DNA of 64,000 bases from assembly GCF_001905845.1 (NCBI RefSeq), contig NZ_LIVZ01000003.1, positions 496,001-560,000 of the forward strand, written 5' to 3'. The translations under genes were made by a program, and so were the position numbers. The stretch is from Streptomyces sp. TSRI0107. Lineage in GTDB: Bacteria > Actinomycetota > Actinomycetes > Streptomycetales > Streptomycetaceae. Positions within the stretch are counted from its first letter, which is position 1, and each line of letters starts with the position of its first letter. The notes under the pieces were generated by a model that saw only the letters and a list, made by a program, of their open reading frames with translations, ran no database searches and was not told the origin of the DNA. This document shows, one piece after another, positions 56,251 to 64,000 of this stretch.

Positions 56251-56918
56251 CGTGTCCGCCGGGCCCAGGCCGGGGCCAGTCGTCCGGTCAGGGCGAAGAC
56301 GCCCTCGACGACGAGCGCGAAGGCGGCGACGAGGACGGCACCGGCGACCACCTGCGAGGTGTCGGCGAGGTTGAAGCCGGCCGTGATGATCCGGCCGAGC
56401 CCTCCCCCGCCCGCCAGCGCGGCGATGGTCGCGGTGGCGACGAGCTGGACGGCGGCGATCCGCACCCCGGTGAGGATCATCGGGAGGGAAAGGGGCAGTT
56501 CCACGTGAAACATCACCTGTCGCCCCGTCATCCCCATGCCGTACGCGACCTCCACGACGCCGCGGTCGACCTCCCGCATCCCGACGTACGCGTTGGTGAG
56601 CAGGGGCGGTACGGCGAACAGCACCAGCGCGACGACGGTCGGGCCCTCGCCCCACCGGCCGACGGGGGTGAGCAGCAGCAGGACGAGGACGGCGAAGGTG
56701 GGGATCGCGCGGCCCACGTTGGAGATGTTGACGGCGAGTGCCCCGCCCTTGCCGAGGTGGCCGAGGACGACGGCGACCGGCAGCGCGATCACGCAGCTGA
56801 CGACGAGGCAGACGACGGTGAGGACCAGGTGCTGGAGGAGGCGGTGCCCGATGCCGTCGGCGCCGCTCCAGTGGGCGGGGTCGGTCAGCCAGTCCCAGGC
56901 CGCGGTGAGGGTGTTCAT
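56247..56918 (-). CDS. Betaine/choline ABC importer permease 2
   Basis: A 223-aa OpuBB/OpuBD-like permease with about five hydrophobic segments. The EAA-type loop is VAYGMGMTGRQVMFHVELPL, followed by TATIAALAGGGGLGRIITAG. ATG 56918 overlaps the upstream permease by ATGA. Paired permeases of this length normally form a heterodimer with an OpuCA-like ATPase. Confidence 0.93.
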   Translation of the reverse strand: MNTLTAAWDWLTDPAHWSGADGIGHRLLQHLVLTVVCLVVSCVIALPVAVVLGHLGKGGALAVNISNVGRAIPTFAVLVLLLLTPVGRWGEGPTVVALVLFAVPPLLTNAYVGMREVDRGVVEVAYGMGMTGRQVMFHVELPLSLPMILTGVRIAAVQLVATATIAALAGGGGLGRIITAGFNLADTSQVVAGAVLVAAFALVVEGVFALTGRLAPAWARRTR

Positions 56919-57595
56919 CCGCGGCCCGCCCTCGTCCAGGGGGTGAGCAGCCGCTGGACGCCGAGCAGCAGGACGTCGGCGACGACGGCGATCACCACGC
57001 AGAGCACGGAGGCGGTGAGCACCTGGGCCTTGAAGTAGGTGTTCATTCCGGCGTAGATGAGGTTGCCGAGCCCGCCGAAGCCGACGACGGCGCCCACCGT
57101 CACCAGGGAGACGGCGGAGACGGTGGCGATGCGCAGCCCGGCCATGGTGGCGGGCAGGGCGAGCGGCAGCTCCACGGCGAGCAGGAGGCGGAGGGGCCCG
57201 TAGCCCATGCCGCGGGCCGCCTGCCGGATGTCCTCGGGGACGGCGCGCAGTCCGGCGAGGATGTTGCGGACCAGCAGGGTCAGCGAGTACAGCACCAGTC
57301 CGGCGACGACCAGGGTGGCGGAGAGCCCGTACAGCGGCAGGAGCAGCGAGAACATCGCCAGCGACGGGATCGTGTAGAGGATCGTCGTCACGGCGAGCAC
57401 CGGACCGGCCGCCCAGCCCCGGCGGTGTGCCAGCATCGCCAGCGGCAGGGCGAGGGCCAGGCCGATGAGCACCGAGACCGATGTCAGCTGGAGGTGCTGG
57501 ACGACCGCGTCGCGGAGGATCTCGCGGCGGGTGGTCAGATACTCGCCACAGATCCACTCGTTGCGCGCGAGGCAGTCGTCCGGGGGCGCGGTCAC
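56915..57595 (-). CDS. Betaine/choline ABC importer permease 1
   Basis: A 226-aa permease starting TAPPDDCLARNEWICGEYL, typical of the family, with membrane segments from LTSVSVLIGLALALPLAMLA onward. EAA loop: AARGMGYGPLRLLLAVELPL. GTG 57595 is chosen because the family begins near this point; GTG 57631 has a better ribosome site (GGGGGAG, 6 bases away) and would add 12 residues. It heads the operon and is divergent from the MoxR gene. No ATPase gene is adjacent on either side. Confidence 0.9.
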   Translation of the reverse strand: MTAPPDDCLARNEWICGEYLTTRREILRDAVVQHLQLTSVSVLIGLALALPLAMLAHRRGWAAGPVLAVTTILYTIPSLAMFSLLLPLYGLSATLVVAGLVLYSLTLLVRNILAGLRAVPEDIRQAARGMGYGPLRLLLAVELPLALPATMAGLRIATVSAVSLVTVGAVVGFGGLGNLIYAGMNTYFKAQVLTASVLCVVIAVVADVLLLGVQRLLTPWTRAGRG

Positions 57596-57743
57596 CCGTC
57601 CATTGCAGCGGGCGGCGGCGAGGGCCGGCACGTTGTGCTCCCCCGTACGGGTGCGGCGATCCGGGGCCGGGGAAGGCGTGACACAGTCGGTGAACAAGCG
57701 CTTAGATAGGTGACTGCTCCTCGACGCCGATCTGGAGGCCCTG

Positions 57744-58601
57744 GTGTTCACTTCCGTCGACGACGTCTCCGCGCGCCTCGCCGAGACCGGCTATCTGGCC
57801 TCCCCCGCGGTCGCCACGACCGTCTTCCTCGCCGACCGGCTGGGCAAGCCGCTGCTCGTGGAGGGCCCCGCCGGGGTCGGCAAGACCGAGCTGGCCAAGG
57901 CGGTGGCGCAGGTCGCGGGGGCGCGGCTGGTGCGGTTGCAGTGCTACGAGGGCGTCGACGAGTCACGCGCCCTGTACGAGTGGAACCACGCCAAGCAGCT
58001 GCTGCGGATCAGCGCCGGGCGCGACGAGAATTGGGACGAGACGCGCACCGACATCTTCAGCGAGGAGTTCCTGCTGCCGCGCCCGCTGCTCACCGCGATC
58101 CGCGGCGACGATCCGAAGGTGCTGCTGATCGACGAGACCGACAAGGCCGACGTCGAGGTGGAGGGGCTGCTGCTGGAGGTGCTCAGCGACTTCCAGGTGA
58201 CCGTCCCCGAGCTGGGCACGGTCACCGCGACCCGCCGGCCGTTCGTGGTGCTCACCTCGAACGCCTCCCGGGAACTGTCGGAGGCGCTGCGCCGCCGCTG
58301 TCTCTTCCTGCACATCGGCTTCCCCGAGGAGGAGCTGGAGCGGCGCATCGTCCGGCTGAAGGTGCCCGGCCTGGACGCGGCGCTGGCGGAGTCCGTCGTC
58401 CGGGTGGTGGGGGCGCTGCGGGCGATGGACCTGCGCAAGGTGCCCTCGGTCGCCGAGACCATCGACTGGGCCCGCACCCTGCTCGCGCTCGGCGCGCACA
58501 CCCTCGACGAGACCGTCGTACGCGACACCCTCGGCGTGGTCCTCAAGCATCAGGACGACGTGCTGAAGGCCGCCGCCAAGCTCGACCTGGACGCGGTGTG
58601 A
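57744..58601 (+). CDS. MoxR-family AAA+ ATPase
   Basis: A 285-aa AAA+ ATPase of the MoxR type. Walker A is GPAGVGKTEL; Walker B is VLLIDETDKAD; sensor 1 is VVLTSNASRELSEALRRRCL (with arginine finger), and sensor 2 lies in KVPSVAETIDWA. MoxR proteins act with VWA proteins as chaperones that insert metal centres or assemble complexes. GTG 57744 has GGAGG upstream. It overlaps the VWA gene by GTGA. Confidence 0.93.
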   Translation: MFTSVDDVSARLAETGYLASPAVATTVFLADRLGKPLLVEGPAGVGKTELAKAVAQVAGARLVRLQCYEGVDESRALYEWNHAKQLLRISAGRDENWDETRTDIFSEEFLLPRPLLTAIRGDDPKVLLIDETDKADVEVEGLLLEVLSDFQVTVPELGTVTATRRPFVVLTSNASRELSEALRRRCLFLHIGFPEEELERRIVRLKVPGLDAALAESVVRVVGALRAMDLRKVPSVAETIDWARTLLALGAHTLDETVVRDTLGVVLKHQDDVLKAAAKLDLDAV

Positions 58602-59971
58602 CCGTGCCGGCCCCGGATGTCGCGGCCCGGCTGACGGGTCTGGTCGCCGCGCTGCGCTCGCACGGGGTGCGCGTCGGCACCGGGGAGAGCGTGGACGCGG
58701 CGCGGGCGGTGGAGACGCTGGGGTTCGCCGACCGTGAGCTGCTGCGCGAGGGGCTGGCGGCGACGCTGCTGCACACCGCCGACCAGCGACGCGTGTTCGA
58801 CCCGGTGTTCGACCTGTACTTCCCGCGGACCGTCGGCGCGCCGGGAACGGCAGCGGCGGACGGCCCGGCGGACCGGTCGGAGCTGCGCGACCGGCTCGCG
58901 GCGGCGCTCGCCGCCGACGACACCGCCCTGCTGGAGCGGCTGGCGGCGGAGGCGGTCGACGGCTTCGGCGGCTACGGGAGCGGGCCGCGGTCGGACGGCT
59001 GGTCGGCGTACCAGACCCTCGACCGGCTGCGCCCGCAGACACTGCTCGCCCGGGTGCGCGACACGGTGCGGGCGGGTGACGGCGGCGCGGGATTCACCGA
59101 CCGGCTGCTGGACGACGAGATCCGGCGGCGCATCGAGGTCTTCCGCGCGCAGGTGGCCGCGGAGGCGCGGCGCCGGGTCGCGGAGCGGCGCGGGCGCGAC
59201 GAGATCGCCCGGCGGGCCGTGGCGCCCACCGCCGACCGGGTGGACTTCCTGTACGCCGGGCAGGACCGGCTCGCCGAACTGCGCCGCACGGTACGGCCGC
59301 TCGCCCGCAAGCTGGCCACCCGGCTCGCCGCCCGCCGCAGGCGGGCCGCCCGGGGCAGCATCGATCTGCGGCGGACCGTGCGCGGCTCGCTGTCGACGGG
59401 CGGGGTGCCGATGCGGCCCGTGCTGCGCCGGCGGCGGCCGGCCCGGCCCGAACTGGTTCTGCTGTGCGATGTGTCGGGCTCGGTGTCCGGGTTCTCCGAC
59501 TTCACGATGCTGCTCGTGCAGGCGCTGCACGACCAGTTCTCCAAGGTGCGGGTGTTCGCCTTCGTCAACCGGATCGACGAGGTCACCGGGCTGCTGGAGC
59601 ACGGCGCGGCCGACCCCGGCGGGCTGGGCGCGCGGATCCGCGCCGAGGCCACGCTCACCGGCTGGCACGGCAGCAGCGACTACGGCGCCGCGCTGGGCGA
59701 GTTCGCGGAGCGGTACGGCGACGCGGTGGGCCCGCGGACGACGGTGTTCGTGCTCGGTGACGCCCGGACGAACATGGCCGATCCGAACCTCCCGGCGCTC
59801 CGGCGGATCGCCGGGCGGGCCCGCCGCCTGTACTGGCTCAATCCCGAGCCGCGCGCCCAGTGGGGCACCGGGGACTCGGCCGCCCCCGAGTACGCCGAGC
59901 TGGTGGCGATGCACGAGTGCCGCACCGCGCATCAGCTCGGCGTTCTGGTCAGCCGGTTGCTGCCGGTGTGA
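58598..59971 (+). CDS. VWA (CoxE-like) domain protein, MoxR partner
   Basis: A 457-aa protein of the CoxE-like VWA family. The N-terminal helical half includes LTGLVAALRSHGVRVGTGES and a basic central segment (PLARKLATRLAARRRRAARG). The C-terminal VWA domain has the MIDAS motif LLCDVSGSVSGFSD and later WHGSSDYGAAL and VLGDARTNMADP. CoxE and CoxD (MoxR-like) help mature CO dehydrogenase, but no such enzyme is nearby, so the client is unknown. Translationally coupled to MoxR. Confidence 0.92.
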   Translation: MTVPAPDVAARLTGLVAALRSHGVRVGTGESVDAARAVETLGFADRELLREGLAATLLHTADQRRVFDPVFDLYFPRTVGAPGTAAADGPADRSELRDRLAAALAADDTALLERLAAEAVDGFGGYGSGPRSDGWSAYQTLDRLRPQTLLARVRDTVRAGDGGAGFTDRLLDDEIRRRIEVFRAQVAAEARRRVAERRGRDEIARRAVAPTADRVDFLYAGQDRLAELRRTVRPLARKLATRLAARRRRAARGSIDLRRTVRGSLSTGGVPMRPVLRRRRPARPELVLLCDVSGSVSGFSDFTMLLVQALHDQFSKVRVFAFVNRIDEVTGLLEHGAADPGGLGARIRAEATLTGWHGSSDYGAALGEFAERYGDAVGPRTTVFVLGDARTNMADPNLPALRRIAGRARRLYWLNPEPRAQWGTGDSAAPEYAELVAMHECRTAHQLGVLVSRLLPV

Positions 59972-59982
59972 GGACCGCCGGG

Positions 59983-60348
59983 TCATCCCTCATCGGGCTT
60001 GGCGTACTCCTTGGCGGTCTGACCCTCGAAGTCGTAGGCGACGCACGCCTCGTCGCCCACGACCCACGCGTCGTGTCCCGGGGAGCAGACGAAGGCCTCG
60101 CCCGGGCCGACCTCGCCCTCGGTGCCGTCGTCCATGCGGATGTGCAGGTGCCCCTGGACGACGTAGCCGTTGTGGTTCATCTGACAGCTGTCCGTGCCCG
60201 CGATCGGCCCCACGTCCTGGGACCAGCGCCAGCCCGGCTCGAAGGTCGCCACGGCGAAGTCGCATCCCGTCAGGTGGACGGCTTCCAGGTGTCCGTGCGG
60301 GAAGTCCCGCCGCTCGTCCGGCTTGTCGAGCATCTTCATCTCGAGCAT
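59983..60348 (-). CDS. Cupin-domain protein
   Basis: A 121-aa single-cupin protein. Motif 1 is seen around MNHNGYVVQGHLHIRMDDGT and motif 2 around GEAFVCSPGHDAWVVGDEAC, with His residues placed for metal binding. Such small cupins may be dioxygenases, isomerases or binding proteins; nothing more can be said. ATG 60348 has GGGAGGAG 5-6 bases upstream; the open frame upstream is an Arg/Pro-rich shadow. It is 11 bp from the end of the convergent VWA gene. Confidence 0.88.
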   Translation of the reverse strand: MLEMKMLDKPDERRDFPHGHLEAVHLTGCDFAVATFEPGWRWSQDVGPIAGTDSCQMNHNGYVVQGHLHIRMDDGTEGEVGPGEAFVCSPGHDAWVVGDEACVAYDFEGQTAKEYAKPDEG

Positions 60349-60490
60349 GATGCTCCTCCCTTCCGGCCGCTTCCGCCGCGGCCGGGGCCGGTCCCCGTCT
60401 CCCCTGCGGCGCAGGCGGTACCGGCGGCGGCCGGACCCCTCACGTCCATCGTCCGCCGGGGCGTTGGGGGCCGCCATTCGGGGCGGGCCG

Positions 60491-60550
60491 TCAGACCTCG
60501 CCCCCGGCCCTCAGACCTCGCCCTCGGCCGTCAGCCCTCGCCGCCCCCGC
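60491..60550. repeat. Three tandem 20-bp repeats at the threonine dehydratase end
   Basis: Units starting TCAGACCTCGCCC at 60491 and 60511 and a diverged third at 60531. The third unit contains the stop and last codons of the dehydratase gene, so the 3' end of the gene appears to have been duplicated twice downstream. Confidence 0.75.
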
Positions 60551-61511
60551 AGAGCCGGGCGAAGCGCTCCGTGTCGATGTTGCCGCCCGAGACGATCACG
60601 CCGACGCGCCGCGGCAGGCCCGTGACGCGGCCGGAGAGCAGCGCGGCCAGCGGTGTCGCGCCGCTGGGCTCCACGACGATCTTCAGCCGTTCGAAGGCGA
60701 ACCGCATCGCCGCCCTGATCTCGTCGTCGCTGACGAGGGCGATCTCGTCCACCAGCCGCCGGTTGACGGAGAAGGTCAGTTCGCCGGGCGTGTGCAGGGC
60801 CTGCCCGTCGGCGATGGTGCGCGGCACCGGGACGCTGATCCGGTGGCCCGCCTCCAGGGACCGCTTGGTGTCGTCGCCGGCCTCGGGCTCGACGCCGATC
60901 ACCCGGATCCCGGCCCGCAGCCCCTTCACCGCCGTCGCGCTGCCCGCGATCAGTCCGCCGCCGCCCACGGGGGTGATCAGCGCGTCCAGCTCCCCCGCCT
61001 CCTCCAGCAGTTCCAGCGCCGCGGTGCCCTGTCCGGCGATGATGTGCGGGTGCTCGTAGGGCGGGATGACGGTGAGCCCCCGCTCGGCGGCCAGCGCCTC
61101 GGCGATGGCGACCCGGTCGCCGGTGTAGCGGTCGTAGGTGACGATCTCGGCGCCGTACCCGGCGGTCGCCTCCCGCTTGGACGCCGGGGCGTCCTCCGGC
61201 ATGACGATCACCGCGGTGGTGCCGAGTTCGCGGGCGGCGAGGGCGACGGCCTGCGCGTGGTTGCCGGACGAGTAGGCGGCGATGCCCCGGGCCAGCTGAT
61301 CGGGCGTCAGCCGGGAGGCCGCGTTGTAGGCGCCGCGGAACTTGAACGCGCCGACCCGCTGGAAGTTCTCGCACTTGAGCAGCACCTGGGCGCCGACCAG
61401 CCCGTCCAGGGTGCGCGAGCGCAGCACCGGGGTGCGGTGGGCGACCCCCTTGAGCCGGGCGGCGGCGGCGCGGACGTCGTCGAGCGTGACGGGCGGTCGG
61501 GTGGTCGTCAC
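60531..61511 (-). CDS. Threonine/serine dehydratase (PLP, beta family)
   Basis: A 326-aa fold-type II PLP enzyme that deaminates threonine or serine to a 2-oxoacid. The PLP Lys is in FKFRGAYNA (near 56), the phosphate-binding Gly loop is ITPVGGGGLIAG (near 185), and the substrate Ser/Asn loop is YSSGNHAQAVALAA. It lacks the C-terminal ACT regulatory region of biosynthetic IlvA, so it is the short catabolic type. Racemase activity is also possible in this family. GTG 61511 overlaps the upstream regulator stop in GTGA, indicating coupled expression. Confidence 0.94.
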   Translation of the reverse strand: MTTTRPPVTLDDVRAAAARLKGVAHRTPVLRSRTLDGLVGAQVLLKCENFQRVGAFKFRGAYNAASRLTPDQLARGIAAYSSGNHAQAVALAARELGTTAVIVMPEDAPASKREATAGYGAEIVTYDRYTGDRVAIAEALAAERGLTVIPPYEHPHIIAGQGTAALELLEEAGELDALITPVGGGGLIAGSATAVKGLRAGIRVIGVEPEAGDDTKRSLEAGHRISVPVPRTIADGQALHTPGELTFSVNRRLVDEIALVSDDEIRAAMRFAFERLKIVVEPSGATPLAALLSGRVTGLPRRVGVIVSGGNIDTERFARLCGGGEG

Positions 61512-62197
61512 TGGTGTCCTCCCTGGGACTTCGGGTCGTCGGCCGTGGCTCTGGCCTGGGAGAGGTAGCTGTAGGCGGAGGCGCGGGAGATGCCGAGGCG
61601 GGCGGCGACCTGCTCCACCGCGCGGCGGACGGCGAAGACGCCGTGCTCGTCGAGGCTGCGGAACAGCTCCAGGCGGCTGTCGCGGTCCAGGCCGGCCCAG
61701 TTGTGCGCCTGGTGCGCCGCGTGGGTGTCGAGGATGGCGTCGACGACGGAGTCGATGTCGTTGCCGAAGGTGGTGACCGGGGTCCGCGTGGTGTCCGCGC
61801 CGAGTCCGGCGAGCCCGCCGAGGAGGGCCTGGGCGCGGTGCACGGCGGTGACGTCGAGATTGACGCAGAGCGCGCCGAAGACGGTGCCCGCGGAGTCCCG
61901 CAGCACCATCGTGGACGCCTTGACGAGGTCGCCGGAGCGGGTGCGGGTGAGGTAGTTCAGCTCGTCGGACGCCTCGTCGCCGCGGGCGAGGACCCGCATG
62001 CCGATCTCGCTCATCGCCCCGCCCACCGCCCGCCCGGTCACCGAACCGGCCACGGCCACCACCGACTTCTCCGGCTGCCGGTAGTCGTGCAGCACGACTT
62101 CGCACAGCGGACCAAAGGTGGCCACGAGCCCGTCGACGACGGGAACGAGCGCACCGATGATCGCGTCCCGCTCGGCGTCCAGGTCCTGCCCGGCCAT
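61508..62197 (-). CDS. YheO-like PAS / helix-turn-helix regulator
   Basis: A 229-aa regulator. The N-terminal YheO-like PAS region runs from about 10 to 125 (LVATFGPLCEVVLHDYRQPE, LVKASTMVLRDSAGTVFGAL), and the C-terminal HTH is FAVRRAVEQVAARLGISRAS. DauR, which controls D-arginine catabolism, has the same design; such proteins often sit next to the PLP enzyme they regulate. Cotranscribed with the dehydratase and likely controls it, perhaps in response to an amino acid. TGGAC-type inverted repeats lie upstream. Confidence 0.9.
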   Translation of the reverse strand: MAGQDLDAERDAIIGALVPVVDGLVATFGPLCEVVLHDYRQPEKSVVAVAGSVTGRAVGGAMSEIGMRVLARGDEASDELNYLTRTRSGDLVKASTMVLRDSAGTVFGALCVNLDVTAVHRAQALLGGLAGLGADTTRTPVTTFGNDIDSVVDAILDTHAAHQAHNWAGLDRDSRLELFRSLDEHGVFAVRRAVEQVAARLGISRASAYSYLSQARATADDPKSQGGHQ

Positions 62198-62211
62198 GAG
62201 CCCCCCCCTCT

Positions 62212-62242
62212 TGGACTGTCAGTCCAGCGTCTGGACCTCCAG
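62212..62242. promoter_or_regulatory. TGGACT/AGTCCA and CTGGA/TCCAG inverted repeats
   Basis: TGGACT-N3-AGTCCA (62212-62226) is followed after 4 bases by CTGGA-N2-TCCAG (62231-62242). They lie 15-45 bases upstream of the YheO-like regulator and are likely operators for autoregulation. Confidence 0.5.
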
Positions 62243-62255
62243 TCTAATCAGGTGC

Positions 62256-62492
62256 TCAGGCGTGTGCGTGCGTGACGTGGTAAGCGCGGGCCGTGTGGCC
62301 CGGGTTCTCACTGTTGTGACGCCCCGCCCCGGTGACCGCGGCGCTCTCGCTGAAGAAGATCATCGTGCCGTCCGCGCCCCTGCTGTCCGGTACGAAGCAC
62401 TGTTCTTGCCGGCACCAGATGGCCCAGTACGTGTCGGCGTCGTCGAAGCCGCTGCTGAGCTCGAGAACCTGTTCCTCGCTGGGGTTTTCCAT
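62256..62492 (-). CDS. Small uncharacterised protein
   Basis: A 78-aa protein without recognised family. It begins MENPSEEQVLELSSGFDDAD, contains an aromatic and Cys pair region (TYWAIWCRQEQCFVPDSRGA) and ends in a His-rich tail (YHVTHAHA). The pattern could hold a metal. ATG 62492 has GGAAGG about 9 bases upstream. It lies between the GTPase-like gene and the regulator, all leftward. The upstream open frame is not coding-like. Confidence 0.65.
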   Translation of the reverse strand: MENPSEEQVLELSSGFDDADTYWAIWCRQEQCFVPDSRGADGTMIFFSESAAVTGAGRHNSENPGHTARAYHVTHAHA

Positions 62493-62589
62493 CAGAGATC
62501 GCCTTCCACCGTGCGTTTCCGGTTTCCGCGCGACGCGTCGTGCTCTGTTACCAGCCTGCTCCCCCGCGACAACGGCCCGCAACACCACT

Positions 62590-64000
62590 TCAGTCCCGCA
62601 GGCACCACGCCACGAACCGCCCGATGCTCGCGTCCACCCGGGCGTCGTCGTCCACCACCGAGGCCGTGCAGAAGAAGCGGACCTCCCGGAACTCCTGCTC
62701 CATCGCCTCCACCAGGCTGCGCAGGCCCAGGCTCTCGCGCAGCCAGGTGCGGGCGCTGTCGCTGTCGTCCGGGCGGTCGGGGGCGAGGCCGTGGCCGGCG
62801 AGCAGGTCCGTCTTGCTGACGGCGACCGCCAGGCGGGAGTCCGCCAGCGGCGCGCCCATGGCCGCGACCGCCTGGATCGACCGGCCGAAGACCTCCTCGG
62901 GATCCACGGTCGAGGCGAGCGTGCGGTCCAGCGGCGCGTCCGGGCCGGGGGCCAGGGACGTCCAGAACGCCTTCACCGCCATGGGGTCGAGGACGAAGAC
63001 GAAGGTGCGGGCCTCCCGGGCGTAGCGCAGCGCGTCGGTCTCGTCGCGGTCGACGAAGCGTTCGCCGGCCGTGTCGAAGAGATGCACCAGCCGCTCGGCG
63101 CGGCCGCTGCCGAGGACGAAGGAGTGCGCCCGGGGCAGTGCCTTCTGGGTGGCCCGGGTGTGGCCCCGGATCCGCAGGACCTCCCGCAGCACCTGGTAGT
63201 TGCTGTTCGACTCCTCGTCGGCGAGGGTGATCGCCGGTCCGCCGTCGGCCGCCGCGTTCTCCAGCGACAGCAGCATCGCCGCCATCAACTGGGTCTTGCC
63301 CGCGGCCTGTCCGCCGATCAGCGGGAGGATCGTCTCGGGCATGTGCCCGGCGTCGGTGTTCATCGGCTTCCCGCAGTGCGGGTACACGCAGTACGCCTGG
63401 AGCCGCGCGTCCCGGCTCATCAGCATCAGCAGCGTCGGCATGCGCTGCCCGCACTCGCAGCGGCGCCGGAACAGGCCGTACGTCCCCGGGCGGATGTCGG
63501 CGTGCCGGCGCCGGCAGGCCGGGCTGGGGCAGTCGTACGCCGGGTAGGGGACGCGTTCGAAGCAGTGCGGGCAGAGCATGCCGGTGCGCAGCCGCTTCAT
63601 CAGGAGCACGGACCGGTCGAGGGCCCGCAGGGTGCCGGCGACGAGCCGGGCGCCGCCCATCAGCAGGAGCAGGACGAGCGCGTGCAGGCCGAACAGCAGG
63701 CCGAGCGGCGGCACGGCCAGCAGCGCGCCGAGGCACAGGCCCGCGTACAGGGTGAGCCCGTACGGCACGGTGACGGCGCGGGTCCGGGTGGGGGCGGTGA
63801 ACTGCCGTGTGGTCACGGCTCGGAAGGAGTCGCCGACCGTCCTGACGTACGACCGCCGTTCCAGGATGAGGAGTTGGCGCAGGTCGCGGAAGCCCGGTCC
63901 GAAGAAGTAGTTGCGGTACGCCTTCACGTCCTCGTCCTGGGGACGGTAGGGCGGCAGTGCCTGGAACTCGGGGGTGCGCCGGTACAGGACGCCGGCCAGC
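62590..64000 (-). CDS. Zinc-ribbon membrane GTPase-like protein (5' end beyond window)
   Basis: Partial protein of at least 469 aa; the frame stays open to the window edge and residues before GTG 63927 (LAGVLYRRTPEFQALPPYRP) look coding, so the start is outside. Seen: two adjacent membrane segments (YGLTLYAGLCLGALLAVPPL, FGLHALVLLLLMGGARLVAG), zinc-ribbon pairs (LCPHCFERVPYPAYDCPSPAC, CECGQRMP, YCVYPHCGKPM), Walker A GGQAAGKTQ, a G3-like DTAGERF and SKTD in the NKxD position. It thus resembles a TRAFAC GTPase tied to the membrane. Similar proteins occur in Streptomyces phage-defence and ESX-like neighbourhoods, but no partner is visible here. Function unknown. Confidence 0.85.
   Translation of the reverse strand, partial: LAGVLYRRTPEFQALPPYRPQDEDVKAYRNYFFGPGFRDLRQLLILERRSYVRTVGDSFRAVTTRQFTAPTRTRAVTVPYGLTLYAGLCLGALLAVPPLGLLFGLHALVLLLLMGGARLVAGTLRALDRSVLLMKRLRTGMLCPHCFERVPYPAYDCPSPACRRRHADIRPGTYGLFRRRCECGQRMPTLLMLMSRDARLQAYCVYPHCGKPMNTDAGHMPETILPLIGGQAAGKTQLMAAMLLSLENAAADGGPAITLADEESNSNYQVLREVLRIRGHTRATQKALPRAHSFVLGSGRAERLVHLFDTAGERFVDRDETDALRYAREARTFVFVLDPMAVKAFWTSLAPGPDAPLDRTLASTVDPEEVFGRSIQAVAAMGAPLADSRLAVAVSKTDLLAGHGLAPDRPDDSDSARTWLRESLGLRSLVEAMEQEFREVRFFCTASVVDDDARVDASIGRFVAWCLRD

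Overview
The window is chromosomal DNA from a high-GC actinobacterium, almost certainly a Streptomyces. Third codon positions are strongly G/C, GTG starts and 4-base ATGA/GTGA gene overlaps are common, and it carries actinobacterial hallmarks: a conservon (cvnA-D plus P450), a DmdR/IdeR-type iron box, TTA codons in a few regulatory genes, DUF4235, DUF5999 and deazaflavin-type reductases. No rRNA, tRNA, insertion sequence, prophage or CRISPR array was seen.

Layout. (1) 1-11.8 kb: stress and housekeeping genes: a PAS/GAF/PP2C/HATPase regulator, a DUF4232 lipoprotein, an aldo/keto reductase divergent from a HEAT protein plus a MerR-HEAT fusion, a TetR regulator divergent from a DUF1348 enzyme with two matched operators, a cation diffusion facilitator and small redox or detoxification enzymes. 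(2) 11.8-18.7 kb: an unrecognised 576-residue protein with a long structured leader, convergent with a complete conservon (cvnA-B-C-D) whose last gene is a CYP157-like P450. The first and last genes of this operon carry TTA codons. (3) 18.7-38.2 kb: mixed metabolic and regulatory genes: GlxA regulator and MDR reductase, a TTA-containing STAS protein and a TTA-containing VanZ protein, topoisomerase IB, SDR, PHP protein, HAD phosphatase, a candidate small RNA, an epimerase, a ROK repressor beside a decayed P450-reductase fragment, FBP, FUSC, a lactonase, an iron-box-controlled DUF2470 protein, PIG-L and alpha/beta hydrolases.

(4) 38.3-54.0 kb: an L-rhamnose utilisation locus. Leftward run rhaT-rhaP-rhaQ-rhaS (ABC importer), mutarotase, secreted BNR_4 propeller protein and a LacI regulator. 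Rightward run rhaI (isomerase), a fused aldolase/dehydrogenase (rhaEW) and rhaB (kinase), then lutABC. The genes predict a route from rhamnose on a plant or gum polysaccharide to dihydroxyacetone phosphate and pyruvate. The rhaT-rhaI gap has two back-to-back promoters, each followed by a LacI-type palindrome. rhaT ends in five exact 18-bp repeats encoding a TVMAAA tail.

(5) 54.0-64.0 kb: HxlR/NmrA divergent pair, a glycine-betaine/choline type ABC importer lacking a local ATPase, a MoxR-VWA pair, a cupin, a threonine dehydratase with its YheO-like regulator, a small unknown protein and a zinc-ribbon GTPase-like membrane protein cut by the right edge.
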